The notes: a model not told the origin generated them from the letters alone. Positions 23,988-32,689 are shown, counted from the first letter of the stretch. The stretch is 33,637 bases of DNA from Methylobacterium platani (GCF_001653715.1 NZ_LWHQ01000092.1:16728-50364); one strand, 5' to 3'. Made by a program: numbers and translations.

Positions 23988-25571
23988 CTAACCTCCCGAG
24001 GTGACGATGGCCCGCATGATCGCCTCCTGCGAGGCTTGCATCGCGGAGAGTTCGCCGACGATGCGGCCGCGGTTCATGACGAGGATGCGGTCGCACATCC
24101 CCAAGAGCTCCGGCATCTCGGACGAGATGATCAGCACGCCCTTCCCCTGCCGGGCGAGGTCGTTGATGATGGCGTAGATCTCGTACTTGGCGCCGACATC
24201 GATGCCGCGGGTCGGCTCGTCGAGGATCAGGACGTCCGGATCGGCGAAGAGCCACTTGCTCAGGACGACCTTCTGCTGGTTGCCGCCCGACAGGTTCACC
24301 GTCGCCTGGTCGATGCCCGACGAGCGGATGCGCAGGCGCTCGCGGTAGCGCTCGGCCACCGCGCGCTCGCGGTCCTCGTCGATCACGCCCCTCGCGGCGA
24401 CGCCCGACAGGTTGGCGAGCGACACGTTGGTGCGGATGTCCTCGTGCAGCACGAGGCCGTAGCCCTTGCGGTCCTCGGTGGCGTAGGCGAGGCCGGCCCG
24501 GATAGCCTTCTCGACGGTTCCGAGATCCGCCGGCTCGCCGCGCAGCCGCGCCTCGCCGGCGACGCGCTGCCCGTAGGCGCCGCCGAACAGGCTCATGGCG
24601 AACTCGGTCCGCCCGGCGCCGAGCAGGCCCGCCATGCCGACGACCTCGCCGCGGCGCACGGTGAGGCTCACGTCCTCCACCGCCAGCCGGTCCGGGTGGA
24701 GCGGGTGGCGCACGCTCCAGTTCGCGACCTCCAGGAGCGGCTCGCCGACGGTGACGCCCTCCCGCGGCGGATAGCGGTGGGCGAGGTCGCGCCCGACCAT
24801 GCCCTTGATGATCCGGTCCTCGTCCAGGCGCCCGTCCGGCCCCAGCATCGCCGCGCGCGCCAACGTCTCGACGCTGGCGCCGTCGCGCAGGATCGTGACG
24901 CTGTCGGCGACGCGCGCCACTTCGTTGAGCTTGTGCGAGATCAGGATCGAGGTGATGCCCTGCCGGCGGAAGGCTTCCAGCAGGGTGAGGAGCGCGGCGC
25001 TGTCGCTCTCGTTGAGCGAGGCGGTCGGCTCGTCGAGGATGAGCAGCCGCACCCGCTTCGACAACGCCTTGGCGATCTCGACGAGCTGCTGCTTGCCGAT
25101 GCCGAGATCGGTGACCAGCGTCTCGGGCGCCTCGTCGAGGCCGACGCGGGCGAGCAGGTCGCGGGTGCGCGCCATGACGCGCGGCCAGTCGATCACCCCG
25201 AAGCGGGACGCCGCCTCGTTGCCGAGGAAGATGTTCTCGGCGATCGACAGGAGCGGCACCAGGGCGAGCTCCTGGTGGATGATGATGATGCCGAGCGCTT
25301 CGCTGTCGGGGATGCCGGAGAAGCGCCGCTCCTCCCCGTCGAACAGGATGCTGCCGTCGTAGGAGCCGGCGGGGTAGACCCCGCTCAGCACCTTCATCAG
25401 GGTCGACTTCCCGGCCCCGTTCTCGCCGCAGACGGCGTGGATCTCGCCGGCGCGGACGGCGAGGCTGACGTTGTCGAGCGCCTTCACGCCCGGGAACGCC
25501 TTGGTGATGCCGCGCATCTCCAGGATCGGGGACGCCTTCGGGACCACGCGCGGAGCCGGGGACGCCGCCAT
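23988..25571 (-). CDS. gguA: Sugar ABC transporter ATPase (MmsA/GguA type)
   Basis: A 527-residue ATPase made of two ABC domains, typical for monosaccharide importers. First domain: Walker A GENGAGKST near residue 54, signature-like LGIGKQQLVEIAKAL, Walker B LLILDEPTASL. Second domain: a degenerate Walker A (GLLGAGRTE), full signature NLSGGNQQKVVLSKWL and Walker B VLILDEPTRGID. This asymmetry is normal for the family. The ATG at 25571 overlaps the chvE stop by one base (TGATG), so translation is coupled; a GTG at 25574 is a less likely start. It powers uptake through GguB of sugars bound by ChvE. Confidence 0.95.
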   Translation of the reverse strand: MAASPAPRVVPKASPILEMRGITKAFPGVKALDNVSLAVRAGEIHAVCGENGAGKSTLMKVLSGVYPAGSYDGSILFDGEERRFSGIPDSEALGIIIIHQELALVPLLSIAENIFLGNEAASRFGVIDWPRVMARTRDLLARVGLDEAPETLVTDLGIGKQQLVEIAKALSKRVRLLILDEPTASLNESDSAALLTLLEAFRRQGITSILISHKLNEVARVADSVTILRDGASVETLARAAMLGPDGRLDEDRIIKGMVGRDLAHRYPPREGVTVGEPLLEVANWSVRHPLHPDRLAVEDVSLTVRRGEVVGMAGLLGAGRTEFAMSLFGGAYGQRVAGEARLRGEPADLGTVEKAIRAGLAYATEDRKGYGLVLHEDIRTNVSLANLSGVAARGVIDEDRERAVAERYRERLRIRSSGIDQATVNLSGGNQQKVVLSKWLFADPDVLILDEPTRGIDVGAKYEIYAIINDLARQGKGVLIISSEMPELLGMCDRILVMNRGRIVGELSAMQASQEAIMRAIVTSGG

Positions 25572-26635
25572 CACTTGACCTGCTGGGCCTTGTAGTAGCC
25601 GCTGTCGACCAGGACCTTCTGCCAGTTGGACTTGTCGACCGTCACCGGCTTGAGGAGGTAGGACGGCACGACCTTGACGCCGTTGTTGTAGGTCTTGGTG
25701 TCGTTGACCTGGACCTGGGCACCGGTCGAGATCGCATCGACCATGTCGCTCGTGACCTTGGCGAGCTCGCGGGTGTCTTTGAACACCGTCATGCTCTGGT
25801 CGCCGCGGATGATCGCCTTCACGGAGGGCAGCTCGGCGTCCTGGCCGGTGATCACCGGCATCGGCTGGTCGGGCGAGCCGTAGCCGACGCCCTTCAGCGA
25901 CGAGATGATGCCGATCGAGATGCCGTCATAGGGCGACAGGACCGCGTCGAGGCGCTTGTTGCCGTAGAAGGCCGACAGCAGGTTGTCCATGCGGGCCTGG
26001 GCCGCCGCGCCGTCCCAGCGCAGGGTCGAGACCTTGTCCATCCCGAGCTGCTTGCTCGGCACGGTCAGCTTGCCGGAATCGATGTAGGGCTTCAGCACCG
26101 ACATCGCGCCGTCGTAGAAGAAGTAGGCGTTGTTGTCGTCGGGCGAGCCGCCGAACAGCTCGACGGTGAACGGTCCCTTGCCGTCCTTGAGCCCGAGCTT
26201 GTCGACGATGTAGCTGCCCTGCAGCACGCCGACCTGGAAGTTGTCGAAGGTCGCGTAGTAATCGACGTTCTTCGAGCCGCGGATCAGGCGGTCGTAGGCG
26301 ATGACCTTGATGCCGCGGTCGCTCGCCTGCTGCAGCACGTCCGACAGGGTGGTGCCGTCGATCGCCGCGATCACCAGCACCTTGGCGCCGGTGGCGATCA
26401 TGTTCTCGATCTGCGACAGCTGGTTGGGGATCTCGTCCTCGGCGTATTGCAGGTCGGGGGTGAACCCCTTGGCCTTCAGCGCCTGGACCAGGCCCTGGCC
26501 GTCGGCGATCCAGCGCGCCGACGACTTGGTGGGCATCGACACCCCGACCTTGCCCTTCTGCTGGGCCGCGGCGGGAGTTGCGAGCATCGCGGCAGCCATC
26601 AGGGCTCCGCCGACGAGGGCGACGAACGACTTCAT
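25571..26635 (-). CDS. chvE: ChvE-type periplasmic multiple sugar-binding protein
   Basis: A 354-residue periplasmic receptor. Seen: a signal peptide MKSFVALVGGALMAAAMLAT ending in AAA, mature start near QQKGKVGVSMPTKSSARWIA, and the conserved ChvE blocks LVIAAIDGTTLSDVLQQASD, YDRLIRGSKNVDYYATFDNF, FGGSPDDNNAYFFYDGAM, DAVLSPYDGISIGIISSLKG and VITGQDAE. Known for ChvE of Agrobacterium and SbpA of Azospirillum: they bind D-galactose, L-arabinose, D-glucose and related aldoses and also serve chemotaxis. The ATG at 26635 follows GGGAGGAA, a strong ribosome-binding site. It leads the gguA-gguB genes, 425 bp behind the dehydrogenase gene. Confidence 0.93.
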   Translation of the reverse strand: MKSFVALVGGALMAAAMLATPAAAQQKGKVGVSMPTKSSARWIADGQGLVQALKAKGFTPDLQYAEDEIPNQLSQIENMIATGAKVLVIAAIDGTTLSDVLQQASDRGIKVIAYDRLIRGSKNVDYYATFDNFQVGVLQGSYIVDKLGLKDGKGPFTVELFGGSPDDNNAYFFYDGAMSVLKPYIDSGKLTVPSKQLGMDKVSTLRWDGAAAQARMDNLLSAFYGNKRLDAVLSPYDGISIGIISSLKGVGYGSPDQPMPVITGQDAELPSVKAIIRGDQSMTVFKDTRELAKVTSDMVDAISTGAQVQVNDTKTYNNGVKVVPSYLLKPVTVDKSNWQKVLVDSGYYKAQQVK

Positions 26636-27060
26636 GGTTCCTCCCAAATCCCCGCATCTTCGTCGCGCGGGGCTGCCGGTGGTTGGCGCCCGGCAGGATC
26701 GCGTCCTGCTCATCTGCCGGGGTCGGTGTTTCTGTCGTGTGGCTGGCGGGCCGAGGCAGTGTGGTCCTTCCGCCCGGGGATCGCAGAGCGACCCGGACAG
26801 GAAACAGCGCGGGTTTCTCCTCTCCCCGCGAGCGGGGAGAGGGTCACGACCCCCTTGTCGGGGTCGTGACGAGCGGAGGCGAAGCCGGAGCGTGGGTGAG
26901 GGGGTGTGTCCGGAGGAGCCTCATCTGGAGCCCCCCTCACCCACGCCCTGCGGGCTCGCCGTGTCCCCTGGACGGTGACACGGCCCTCTTCCCGCCCGCG
27001 GGGAGAGGGGGGACCCGCGCCATGGCCGGCGGACGGACCTGTGGACGACCGCCCTCATCC
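26636..27060. other. Gene-free region between dehydrogenase and chvE genes
   Basis: 425 bp with no convincing gene. Its right half is filled by the five-hairpin element. The left half (26636-26818) should contain the chvE leader; no sure promoter is visible. Confidence 0.5.
26819..27009. repeat. Cluster of five consecutive hairpins (extragenic palindromic element)
   Basis: In order: 26819-26842 (CCTCTCCCCGC, 11-bp perfect arms, loop GA); 26843-26871 (GTCACGACCCC, 11-bp arms); 26890-26946 (GCGTGGGTGAGGGGG, 15-bp perfect arms, 27-base loop); 26959-26983 (CCGTGTC, 7-bp arms); 26984-27009 (CCCTCTTCCCGC, 12-bp arms with one mismatch). The first and last hairpins are near copies of each other. The CTCTCCCCGC-GCGGGGAGAG core is a common dispersed element in this bacterial group (recalled). 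It lies between the dehydrogenase and chvE genes and may attenuate or stabilise their messages. Confidence 0.85.
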
Positions 27061-27819
27061 TCACACCCACCCGCCATCCACGACGTAATGCTGGTTGGTG
27101 CACGCCCCCGCCTCCTCCGAGGCGAGGAACACCGCGAAGCGGGCGACGTCCGCCGGGACCAGCTTGCGCTTGAGGCACTGGCGGGCGTTGATTTCCGTAT
27201 CGGATTCCGGCGTCACCCAGAGGGCGAGCTGGCGCTCGGTCATGATCCAGCCCGGCGCCAGCGCGTTGACCCGGATGTTGAAGGGGCCGAAATCCCGGGC
27301 GAGCGAGCGGGTGAGCCCGATCACGCCCGACTTGCAGGCGGTGTAGGCCGCCATGCCGCCCTGCCCGATCATCCACGAGACCGAGCCGAAATTCACGATC
27401 GCGCCGCCGCCCGTCGCCTTCATGTCGGGCAGGACGGCCTGGGCGGCGAAGAACTGGTGCTTGAGGTTCACCGCGATGCGGCCGTCCCAGTAGGCCTCCG
27501 TCACCTCCTCGGTGGCGTGGCGCTCGTCGTGGGCGGCGTTGTTCATCAGCACGTCGACCGGGCCGAAACGGTCGCGGATGCGGCCGATCGCGCCCTTCAG
27601 CGCCGGGATGTCGGTGACGTCGGCGTGCTCGAAGGCCACCGTGAGGCCCTCGCTCTCCAATTCGGAGGCCAGCGCCCGCGAGGGCTCGGCGGCGATGTCG
27701 AGGAAGCCGACCCGGGCCTGCTGCCGGGCGAAGTGCCGGACCAGCTCCGCCCCGATGCCGGACCCGCCGCCCGTCACCACCACGACCTTGCCCGCAAGGT
27801 CCGGATAGATTGCCGCCAC
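27061..27819 (-). CDS. Short-chain dehydrogenase, probable aldose 1-dehydrogenase
   Basis: A 252-residue classical SDR. Seen: cofactor loop TGGGSGIG at residues 16-23, Asp41 at the end of the second strand (predicting NAD preference), NNAAH near 93-97, and the catalytic set Asn118, Ser146, Tyr159 and Lys163 (YTACK), followed by NALAPGWIMTERQ and the C-terminal NQHYVVDGGW. Known relatives oxidise L-arabinose, D-galactose or D-xylose at C1 to the lactone. The neighbouring mutarotase, lactonase and ChvE importer strongly support that role (inference). The start at 27819 (ATG) is preceded by a GGAGGAAG-type site. It is divergent from the GntR regulator. Confidence 0.9.
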   Translation of the reverse strand: MAAIYPDLAGKVVVVTGGGSGIGAELVRHFARQQARVGFLDIAAEPSRALASELESEGLTVAFEHADVTDIPALKGAIGRIRDRFGPVDVLMNNAAHDERHATEEVTEAYWDGRIAVNLKHQFFAAQAVLPDMKATGGGAIVNFGSVSWMIGQGGMAAYTACKSGVIGLTRSLARDFGPFNIRVNALAPGWIMTERQLALWVTPESDTEINARQCLKRKLVPADVARFAVFLASEEAGACTNQHYVVDGGWV

Positions 27820-27864
27820 CGCTTCCTCCCTCGAAGCCCGCCGGATCGCTCGACGCCGTGAAAA

Positions 27865-27877
27865 TCATTTAATATGA
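27865..27877. promoter_or_regulatory. AT-rich palindrome in the divergent dehydrogenase-gntR gap
   Basis: TCATTTAATATGA has perfect TCAT/ATGA arms and sits in the only AT-rich patch (27860-27885) of the 134-bp gap between divergent genes. It is the natural candidate for the binding site of the GntR-type regulator encoded next to it; not proven. Confidence 0.45.
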
Positions 27878-27953
27878 CTATTCAAGCGACCCGGCCCTTA
27901 TCGCGGATTCCTGACGCGGGGGCAAGAGGCCGACGCGACCGGAGGACGCAACC

Positions 27954-28736
27954 GTGGATAGGATCGAGGCCGCGGCCGTTTCGCGCAAGGGTCCGGGCCA
28001 CGCCCGGGTGGCGCGGGCGCTCGGCACCGACATCGTCGCCGGGCGGTTTCCCGAGGGCGCCGTGCTGCCGGGAGAGCCGGCCCTGCTCGCGGGTTTCGGC
28101 GTGTCGCGCACGGTCCTGCGCGAGGCGATCAAGACCCTGTCGGGCAAGGGCCTGGTGGAGGCGCGCACCCGGGTCGGGACGCGGGTGCGCGAGCGCGCGG
28201 CCTGGAACCTGTTCGACCGCGACGTGCTCGCCTGGTCGCTCGAGGACGGGATCGACCAGCGCTTCCTGCGCGACCTCGCCGAGATCCGCCTGGCGATCGA
28301 GCCCGCCGCGGCGGCGCTGGCGGCGGAGCGCCGGACGGAAGGCGACATCGAGCGGCTGGAGGCCTGCGTGGCGGCGATGCGCGACGCGGCCGGCCTCGAC
28401 CCGGCCTTCGCGCGGGCCGACCTCGCCTTCCACCTCGCCCTCGCCGACGCCTCCGGCAACCTGTTCATGCACTCCGTCGGCGCGGTGACCGAGGCCGCCC
28501 TCGACGTGGTGTTCCGGATGAGCCGGCCGACCGACCCGCAGGCCCACGCGACCTCCTGGCGCGCCCACGCGGCGATCGCGGCGGCGATCCGCGCCGGCGA
28601 CCCCGCGGCGGCGGCACGGGCGACCGAGGTGGTGGTGCGCGACGGGCTGGCGAACGGCGCCGCTGCGGTGGAGACGGGGGCGTGCCCGCCCTACCCTAAC
28701 GCGAGCCCGCCCCGTGCCGGGGCGACTTCGCGATGA
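27954..28736 (+). CDS. FadR-type (FCD) GntR family transcriptional regulator
   Basis: A 260-residue regulator. Seen: N-terminal winged helix with ALGTDIVAGRFPEGAVLPGE and FGVSRTVLREAIKTLSGKGL, VEARTRVGTRVRE closing the wing, then an all-helical FCD effector domain with FLRDLAEIRLAIEPAAAALA, DLAFHLALADASGN and HATSWRAHAAIAAAIRAGDP; the histidines are those that bind a metal in FCD proteins. The start is GTG at 27954 with GGAGG nine bases upstream. The stop overlaps the possible galM start by 4 bp (ATGA). It probably represses the sugar genes on both sides until a sugar acid or lactone binds (family-based inference). Confidence 0.93.
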   Translation: MDRIEAAAVSRKGPGHARVARALGTDIVAGRFPEGAVLPGEPALLAGFGVSRTVLREAIKTLSGKGLVEARTRVGTRVRERAAWNLFDRDVLAWSLEDGIDQRFLRDLAEIRLAIEPAAAALAAERRTEGDIERLEACVAAMRDAAGLDPAFARADLAFHLALADASGNLFMHSVGAVTEAALDVVFRMSRPTDPQAHATSWRAHAAIAAAIRAGDPAAAARATEVVVRDGLANGAAAVETGACPPYPNASPPRAGATSR

Positions 28737-28750
28737 TCGGAAGCCCATCG

Positions 28751-29761
28751 ATGAGCGATACCGCCCCCCGCCCGGTCGGCACGATGCCGGACGGCAGCCC
28801 GATCCTGGAGGCGCGCCTCGACGGCGACGGGCTCGGGCTCGCGGTCCTGAGCCTCGGGGCGGTGATCCGCCGGCTCGACTTCCGCGGCCGCCCGATGGTG
28901 CTCGGGCGCGACGACCCGCACGACTACGTCCGCCGGACGCCGCAATGCGGCGCCATCGTCGGCCGCTTCGCCAACCGCATCGCGGGCGGGCGCTTCACCG
29001 TCGACGGCACCGCCTACGTGCTCGACCGCAACGAGGCCGGCCGCAACCACCTCCACGGCGGGGCGGACGGCTTCTCGCGCCGCAACTGGACCTTCGCGGA
29101 GGCCGGCGCCCGCGACGTGACCCTGACCTACCGGTCGCAGGACGGCGAGGAGGGCTATCCGGGGGCGCTCGCCGCGACCTGCACCTACGCGATCACCGGC
29201 CCCGGTACCCTGCGCATCACCCTGACGGCGACGACGACGAAGCCGACGCTCGTGAACCTGACAAATCACACTTACTTCAACCTGCTCCTGCCGCCCGAGG
29301 GCTTTCCGGCGCCCCGCATCGACGACCATGTGATCGAGATCCCGGCCGAGGCGTATCTCCCGGTCGACGACGGCCAGATCCCGACCGGCGAGATCGCCCC
29401 GGTCGCCGGCACGCGCTTCGACCTGCGCCGACCGGCCCGGATCGGCGGAGAGGCCTTCGACCACGCCTTCGTGCTCGGCCGCGAGACGACCCCCGAGCCG
29501 CGGCCCGTCGGCCGGGTGACGGCGCCGGGCAGCGACGTGGCTCTGACGGTGCTGGCGACCGCCCCGGCGGTGCAGTTCTACGACGGCACGAACCTGCCCA
29601 AGGCGGGCCTGGGCTACGCCGCCCGCACCGCCCTGTGCCTGGAGCCCGAGGCGTTTCCCGACGCACCGAACCACCCGGGCTTCCCGAGCGCGGTCCTGCG
29701 CCCCGGCGAGACCTACCGGCAGGTGATCGAGTACCGCTTCGCGACGGAGGAAGCCCGATGA
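28751..29761 (+). CDS. galM: Aldose 1-epimerase (mutarotase)
   Basis: A 336-residue enzyme interconverting alpha and beta anomers of aldoses. Seen: LSLGAVIRRLDFRGRPMVLG, GRFANRIAGGRF, the histidine block NHLHGG, LTNHTYFNL with the second catalytic histidine, DDGQIPTGEIAPVAGTRFDL, and the C-terminal catalytic glutamate region CLEPEAFPDAPNHPGFPSAV. I chose the ATG at 28751 because GGAAG lies before it; an ATG at 28733, overlapping the regulator stop (ATGA), would add six residues and is possible. The stop overlaps the next gene by 4 bp. In context it would speed supply of the anomer used by the aldose dehydrogenase. Confidence 0.93.
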   Translation: MSDTAPRPVGTMPDGSPILEARLDGDGLGLAVLSLGAVIRRLDFRGRPMVLGRDDPHDYVRRTPQCGAIVGRFANRIAGGRFTVDGTAYVLDRNEAGRNHLHGGADGFSRRNWTFAEAGARDVTLTYRSQDGEEGYPGALAATCTYAITGPGTLRITLTATTTKPTLVNLTNHTYFNLLLPPEGFPAPRIDDHVIEIPAEAYLPVDDGQIPTGEIAPVAGTRFDLRRPARIGGEAFDHAFVLGRETTPEPRPVGRVTAPGSDVALTVLATAPAVQFYDGTNLPKAGLGYAARTALCLEPEAFPDAPNHPGFPSAVLRPGETYRQVIEYRFATEEAR

Positions 29762-30633
29762 GCGGCTGGGCCGGCATCTTCTGCGACCGCGCCTGCATCC
29801 TCGGCGAGGGTCCGGCGGCGCATCCCGGCCTCGGCCGGCTCTACTGGCTCGACATCCTCGGCCGGCACCTGTGCGAGCGGCCGTTCGCGGGCGGCGCCAC
29901 GACGCTCCACGACCTGCCGGTGATGGCCTCGATGGTGGCGCGGGTCGACGACGCCACCCTGCTCCTCGGCGCCGAGGACGGGCTGTACCTGCGCGACGTC
30001 GCGAGCGGACGGATGCGCCTGCTTACGGCGCTCGAGGCCGACCGGCCCGAGACCCGCTCGAACGACGGCCGGGTCCACCCTAGCGGGGCGCTCTGGCTCG
30101 GTACGATGGGCAAGGCGGCGGAGAAGGGCCTGGGGGCGATCCACTGGTTCTTCCGCGGCGAGGTCCGGCGGCTCTTCTCCGGGCTCACCATCCCGAACGC
30201 CATCGCGTTCACGGCCGACGGCACGAGCGCGATCTTCGCCGATTCCGAGGCCGGCACGATCTGGCGCGTCGCCACCGATCCGGAGACCGGCCTGCCCGTC
30301 GGCGACCGCCGGATGTTCGTGACGATCCCCGCGTCCGAGGGCGCGCCGGACGGGGCGGTGATCGACGCCGACGGCCTGGTCTGGAACGCCCGCTGGGGCG
30401 GCGCCAGCCTCGACGCCTACGCCCCCGACGGCAGACGGGTCCGCAGCGTCGCCATGCCGGCGCGCCAGGTGACCTGCCCGGCCTTCATCGGCCCCGACGC
30501 CGACACCCTGGTGGTCACCTCGGCGACCGAAGGCCTCGACCCGGACCGGAGCGACGACCGCTTCGCCGGGCGGACCTTCACGGTCCCGGTGAAGGTGAAG
30601 GGGCGGTTCGAGCCGGCGGTACGGCTCGCGTAG
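29758..30633 (+). CDS. SMP-30/gluconolactonase family sugar lactonase
   Basis: A 291-residue six-bladed beta-propeller hydrolase. Seen: the metal-ligand glutamate in CILGEGPAAHPGLGRLYWLD, RSNDGRVHPSGALWLGTMG, the central asparagine block GLTIPNAIAFTADGTSAIFA, and the aspartate block SEGAPDGAVIDADGLVWNAR, which together give the Glu/Asn/Asp divalent-metal site of SMP-30 proteins. Length is typical. The ATG at 29758 overlaps the galM stop (ATGA). It most likely opens the aldonolactone made by the neighbouring dehydrogenase to the aldonic acid, the second step of oxidative L-arabinose, D-galactose or D-xylose breakdown; the exact sugar cannot be decided from sequence. Confidence 0.93.
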   Translation: MSGWAGIFCDRACILGEGPAAHPGLGRLYWLDILGRHLCERPFAGGATTLHDLPVMASMVARVDDATLLLGAEDGLYLRDVASGRMRLLTALEADRPETRSNDGRVHPSGALWLGTMGKAAEKGLGAIHWFFRGEVRRLFSGLTIPNAIAFTADGTSAIFADSEAGTIWRVATDPETGLPVGDRRMFVTIPASEGAPDGAVIDADGLVWNARWGGASLDAYAPDGRRVRSVAMPARQVTCPAFIGPDADTLVVTSATEGLDPDRSDDRFAGRTFTVPVKVKGRFEPAVRLA

Positions 30634-30636
30634 CCT

Positions 30637-30680
30637 GTCCCGCCGCGTGCCCGTCACCGGCGCGCGGGTGCCCGCGGGAC
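30637..30680 (+). terminator. Possible terminator after the lactonase gene
   Basis: GTCCCGC (30637-30643) pairs with GCGGGAC (30674-30680), with further GC pairing inside, right after the stop codon; CCCTTTCCC follows. It may also serve the convergent acyl-CoA synthetase gene. Confidence 0.4.
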
Positions 30681-30743
30681 CCCTTTCCCACTCGGGAGCG
30701 AAACGCGCGCCACATCGTCAGCGGATCGGATCGAGCGCCGGCA

Positions 30744-32321
30744 TCACTCCTGCCAGGCCAGATCGGCGTAGTGCGAGCGCAGCTCGCGCTTGAGCAGCTT
30801 GCCGGCGGTATTCCGGGGCAGGTCGTCCTGGAAGATGATCCGCTTGGGCACCTTGAACGGCGCCAGGCCGGTGCGGCAATGGGCGATCAGCGCGTCGGCC
30901 GAGGCGTCGGCCCCGGGCCGCAGGACCACCACGGCGGTCACCGCCTCAATCCATTTCGGGTGCGGCAGGGCGATCACCGCCACCTCCGAGACGCCCGGAT
31001 GGGTGAACAGCACCTCCTCGACCTCGCGGCTCGCCACGATCGTGCCGCCGGTCTTGATCACGTCCTTCACCCGGTCGACGACGGTGATGTAGCCCTCCGC
31101 GTCCATGATCCCGACATCGCCGGAATGGAACCAGCCGCCGCGAAAGGCCTCGCGCGTCTCCTCCGGCTTGTCCCAGTAGCCGGCCATCAGCTGCGGCGAG
31201 CGGTGGACGATCTCGCCCCGCTCGCCGGCCGCCACGTCCTGCATGGCGTCGTCGACGATCCGGGTCTCGACGTTGAAGACCGGGCGGCCGCAGGAGGCCG
31301 GGCGGGCATCGTGCTCGTCGGGGCGCAGCACGGTCGCGAGCGGGGCGATCTCGCTCTGGCCGTAGCAATTGTAGGGCTGGGCACCGGGCAGGCGGGCGCG
31401 CAGTTCCTCCAGCACCGGCACCGGCATGATCGAGGCGCCGTAATAGACGTGGCGCAGCGACGTCAGGTCCCGCCGCGCGAAGTCGGGGGAGCGCAGCAGG
31501 CTGATCCAGACCGTCGGCGGCGCGAAGAACGAGGTCAGGCGGTGCTCCTCGATCAGCCGCAGGCAGGTCTCGGGCGCGGGGGCCTCGATCAGCACGGTCT
31601 CGGCCCCGGCGAGCAGCTGGGGCATGGTGAAGGCGTGCATCTGCGCCGTGTGGTAGAGCGGCAGCGCCGCGAGCGCCCGGTCGTGCGGCCCGAAATCGAG
31701 GGCGGTGATGCAGCTGAGATACTCGGCGATGAGCCCCCGGCTCGTCATCATGGCGCCCTTCGGCGCCGCGGTGGTGCCCGAGGTGTAGAGGAGCTGCACC
31801 ACGTCCTCGTCCGCGATCGCGACCTCGACCGGCTCGGCGTCCCCCGCCGCCTCGGCCAGCCGCAGCACGTCGAGGCCGGCGCCGCCGCCGAACAGGCTTC
31901 CGAACCACGGGCGGCTCGCCTCGTCCAGCGCCTCCCGGGCGCCGGCCGCGAGGGCGGGATCGGCGATCAGGGCGCGGGCACCGGATTGCTCGACGACGTA
32001 GCGCAGCTCCCGCCCGGTCAGGGCGTAGTTCACCGGGACGTGGATGATCCCGGCCCGGGCGCAGGCGAGCCAGAGGATCAGGTAGGCGTCCGAGTTGCGG
32101 CCGAGCGCCCCGAGCCGGTCGCCCCGGGCCAGCCCCGCCTCCAGCAGGCCGCGCGCGACCCGGTCGACGGCGCGGTCGAGGCGGGCGAAGCTCCAGCGCC
32201 GGTCGGCGAAGGACAGGGCGGTGCGGTCGCGGTGGCGCCGCGCCGTGCGGCGCAGGGCGTCGGAGATCGTGTCGCGGCGGGCGCGCGCGGCCTCGTGGCC
32301 GGGGAGCGGTTCGGGTGCCAT
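30744..32321 (-). CDS. AMP-dependent acyl-CoA synthetase/ligase
   Basis: A 525-residue member of the ANL superfamily that activates a carboxylic acid as acyl-AMP and passes it to CoA. Seen: P-loop-like LLYTSGTTAAPKGAMMTSRG, ALPLYHTAQMHAF, FFAPPTVWISLL, YNCYGQSEIAPLA, hinge region GWFHSGDVGIMDAEGYITVVDR with VKDVIKTGGTIVASREVEEV, and the catalytic lysine near the end in PRNTAGKLLKREL. It resembles FadD-type or FadD3-like synthetases; the acid used is unknown. I chose the ATG at 32321, which has GGGAG upstream; a GTG at 32339 would add six residues. No beta-oxidation genes are nearby. Confidence 0.93.
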   Translation of the reverse strand: MAPEPLPGHEAARARRDTISDALRRTARRHRDRTALSFADRRWSFARLDRAVDRVARGLLEAGLARGDRLGALGRNSDAYLILWLACARAGIIHVPVNYALTGRELRYVVEQSGARALIADPALAAGAREALDEASRPWFGSLFGGGAGLDVLRLAEAAGDAEPVEVAIADEDVVQLLYTSGTTAAPKGAMMTSRGLIAEYLSCITALDFGPHDRALAALPLYHTAQMHAFTMPQLLAGAETVLIEAPAPETCLRLIEEHRLTSFFAPPTVWISLLRSPDFARRDLTSLRHVYYGASIMPVPVLEELRARLPGAQPYNCYGQSEIAPLATVLRPDEHDARPASCGRPVFNVETRIVDDAMQDVAAGERGEIVHRSPQLMAGYWDKPEETREAFRGGWFHSGDVGIMDAEGYITVVDRVKDVIKTGGTIVASREVEEVLFTHPGVSEVAVIALPHPKWIEAVTAVVVLRPGADASADALIAHCRTGLAPFKVPKRIIFQDDLPRNTAGKLLKRELRSHYADLAWQE

Positions 32322-32640
32322 GGCCGGCGTCTCCCTCACGCCTCGCCGGACGGGGCGATGCGGGACGGAGCAGCGCCCGTCGCGCCGGGCATGACGGCGC
32401 GACCAGCCGTCCCTGGGGTGGCCATCCCTGGTCTCATGCGTTCCTCCCGCTGCGCGCGCCTGCCTGGATCGCGGCGCGCCGTCAGCCGATCGGCGTTTCC
32501 TGTCGGACCGGTTCGGTCTCGTCGTGGGCGGGGTGGAGCCTGCCCGAGCGCCCAGCCCTCGTCAACGACACGTCCTCGTCGACGACAGGCCGGGCCTCGA
32601 CTTGCCTCGACTGCGGTCGGCGAGCGGCGATTCGGCCTCG
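32322..32640. other. Gene-free stretch between acyl-CoA synthetase and nitroreductase genes
   Basis: About 320 bp. Open frames here carry no recognisable protein sequence. It should contain the acyl-CoA synthetase promoter; none stands out. Confidence 0.4.
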
Positions 32641-32660
32641 TCTTCGACTTTCGTCGAAGA
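32641..32660 (-). terminator. Hairpin downstream of the nitroreductase gene
   Basis: TCTTCGAC and GTCGAAGA form a perfect 8-bp stem around TTTC, 29 bp past the leftward nitroreductase stop. There is no T run after it on the minus strand, so it may be a terminator or an RNA 3' end protector. Confidence 0.45.
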
Positions 32661-32689
32661 AGACCGGTCCACACCGTCGCCGGAACGGC

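Noticed and set aside
26819..27009. CRISPR or tRNA cluster
   Set aside because: Stems differ in sequence and length, without equal spacers or a cloverleaf pattern.
26578..27861. Rightward open frame covering the chvE-dehydrogenase gap and dehydrogenase
   Set aside because: It runs through palindromic repeats and the antisense of a clear SDR gene, with no domain of its own.
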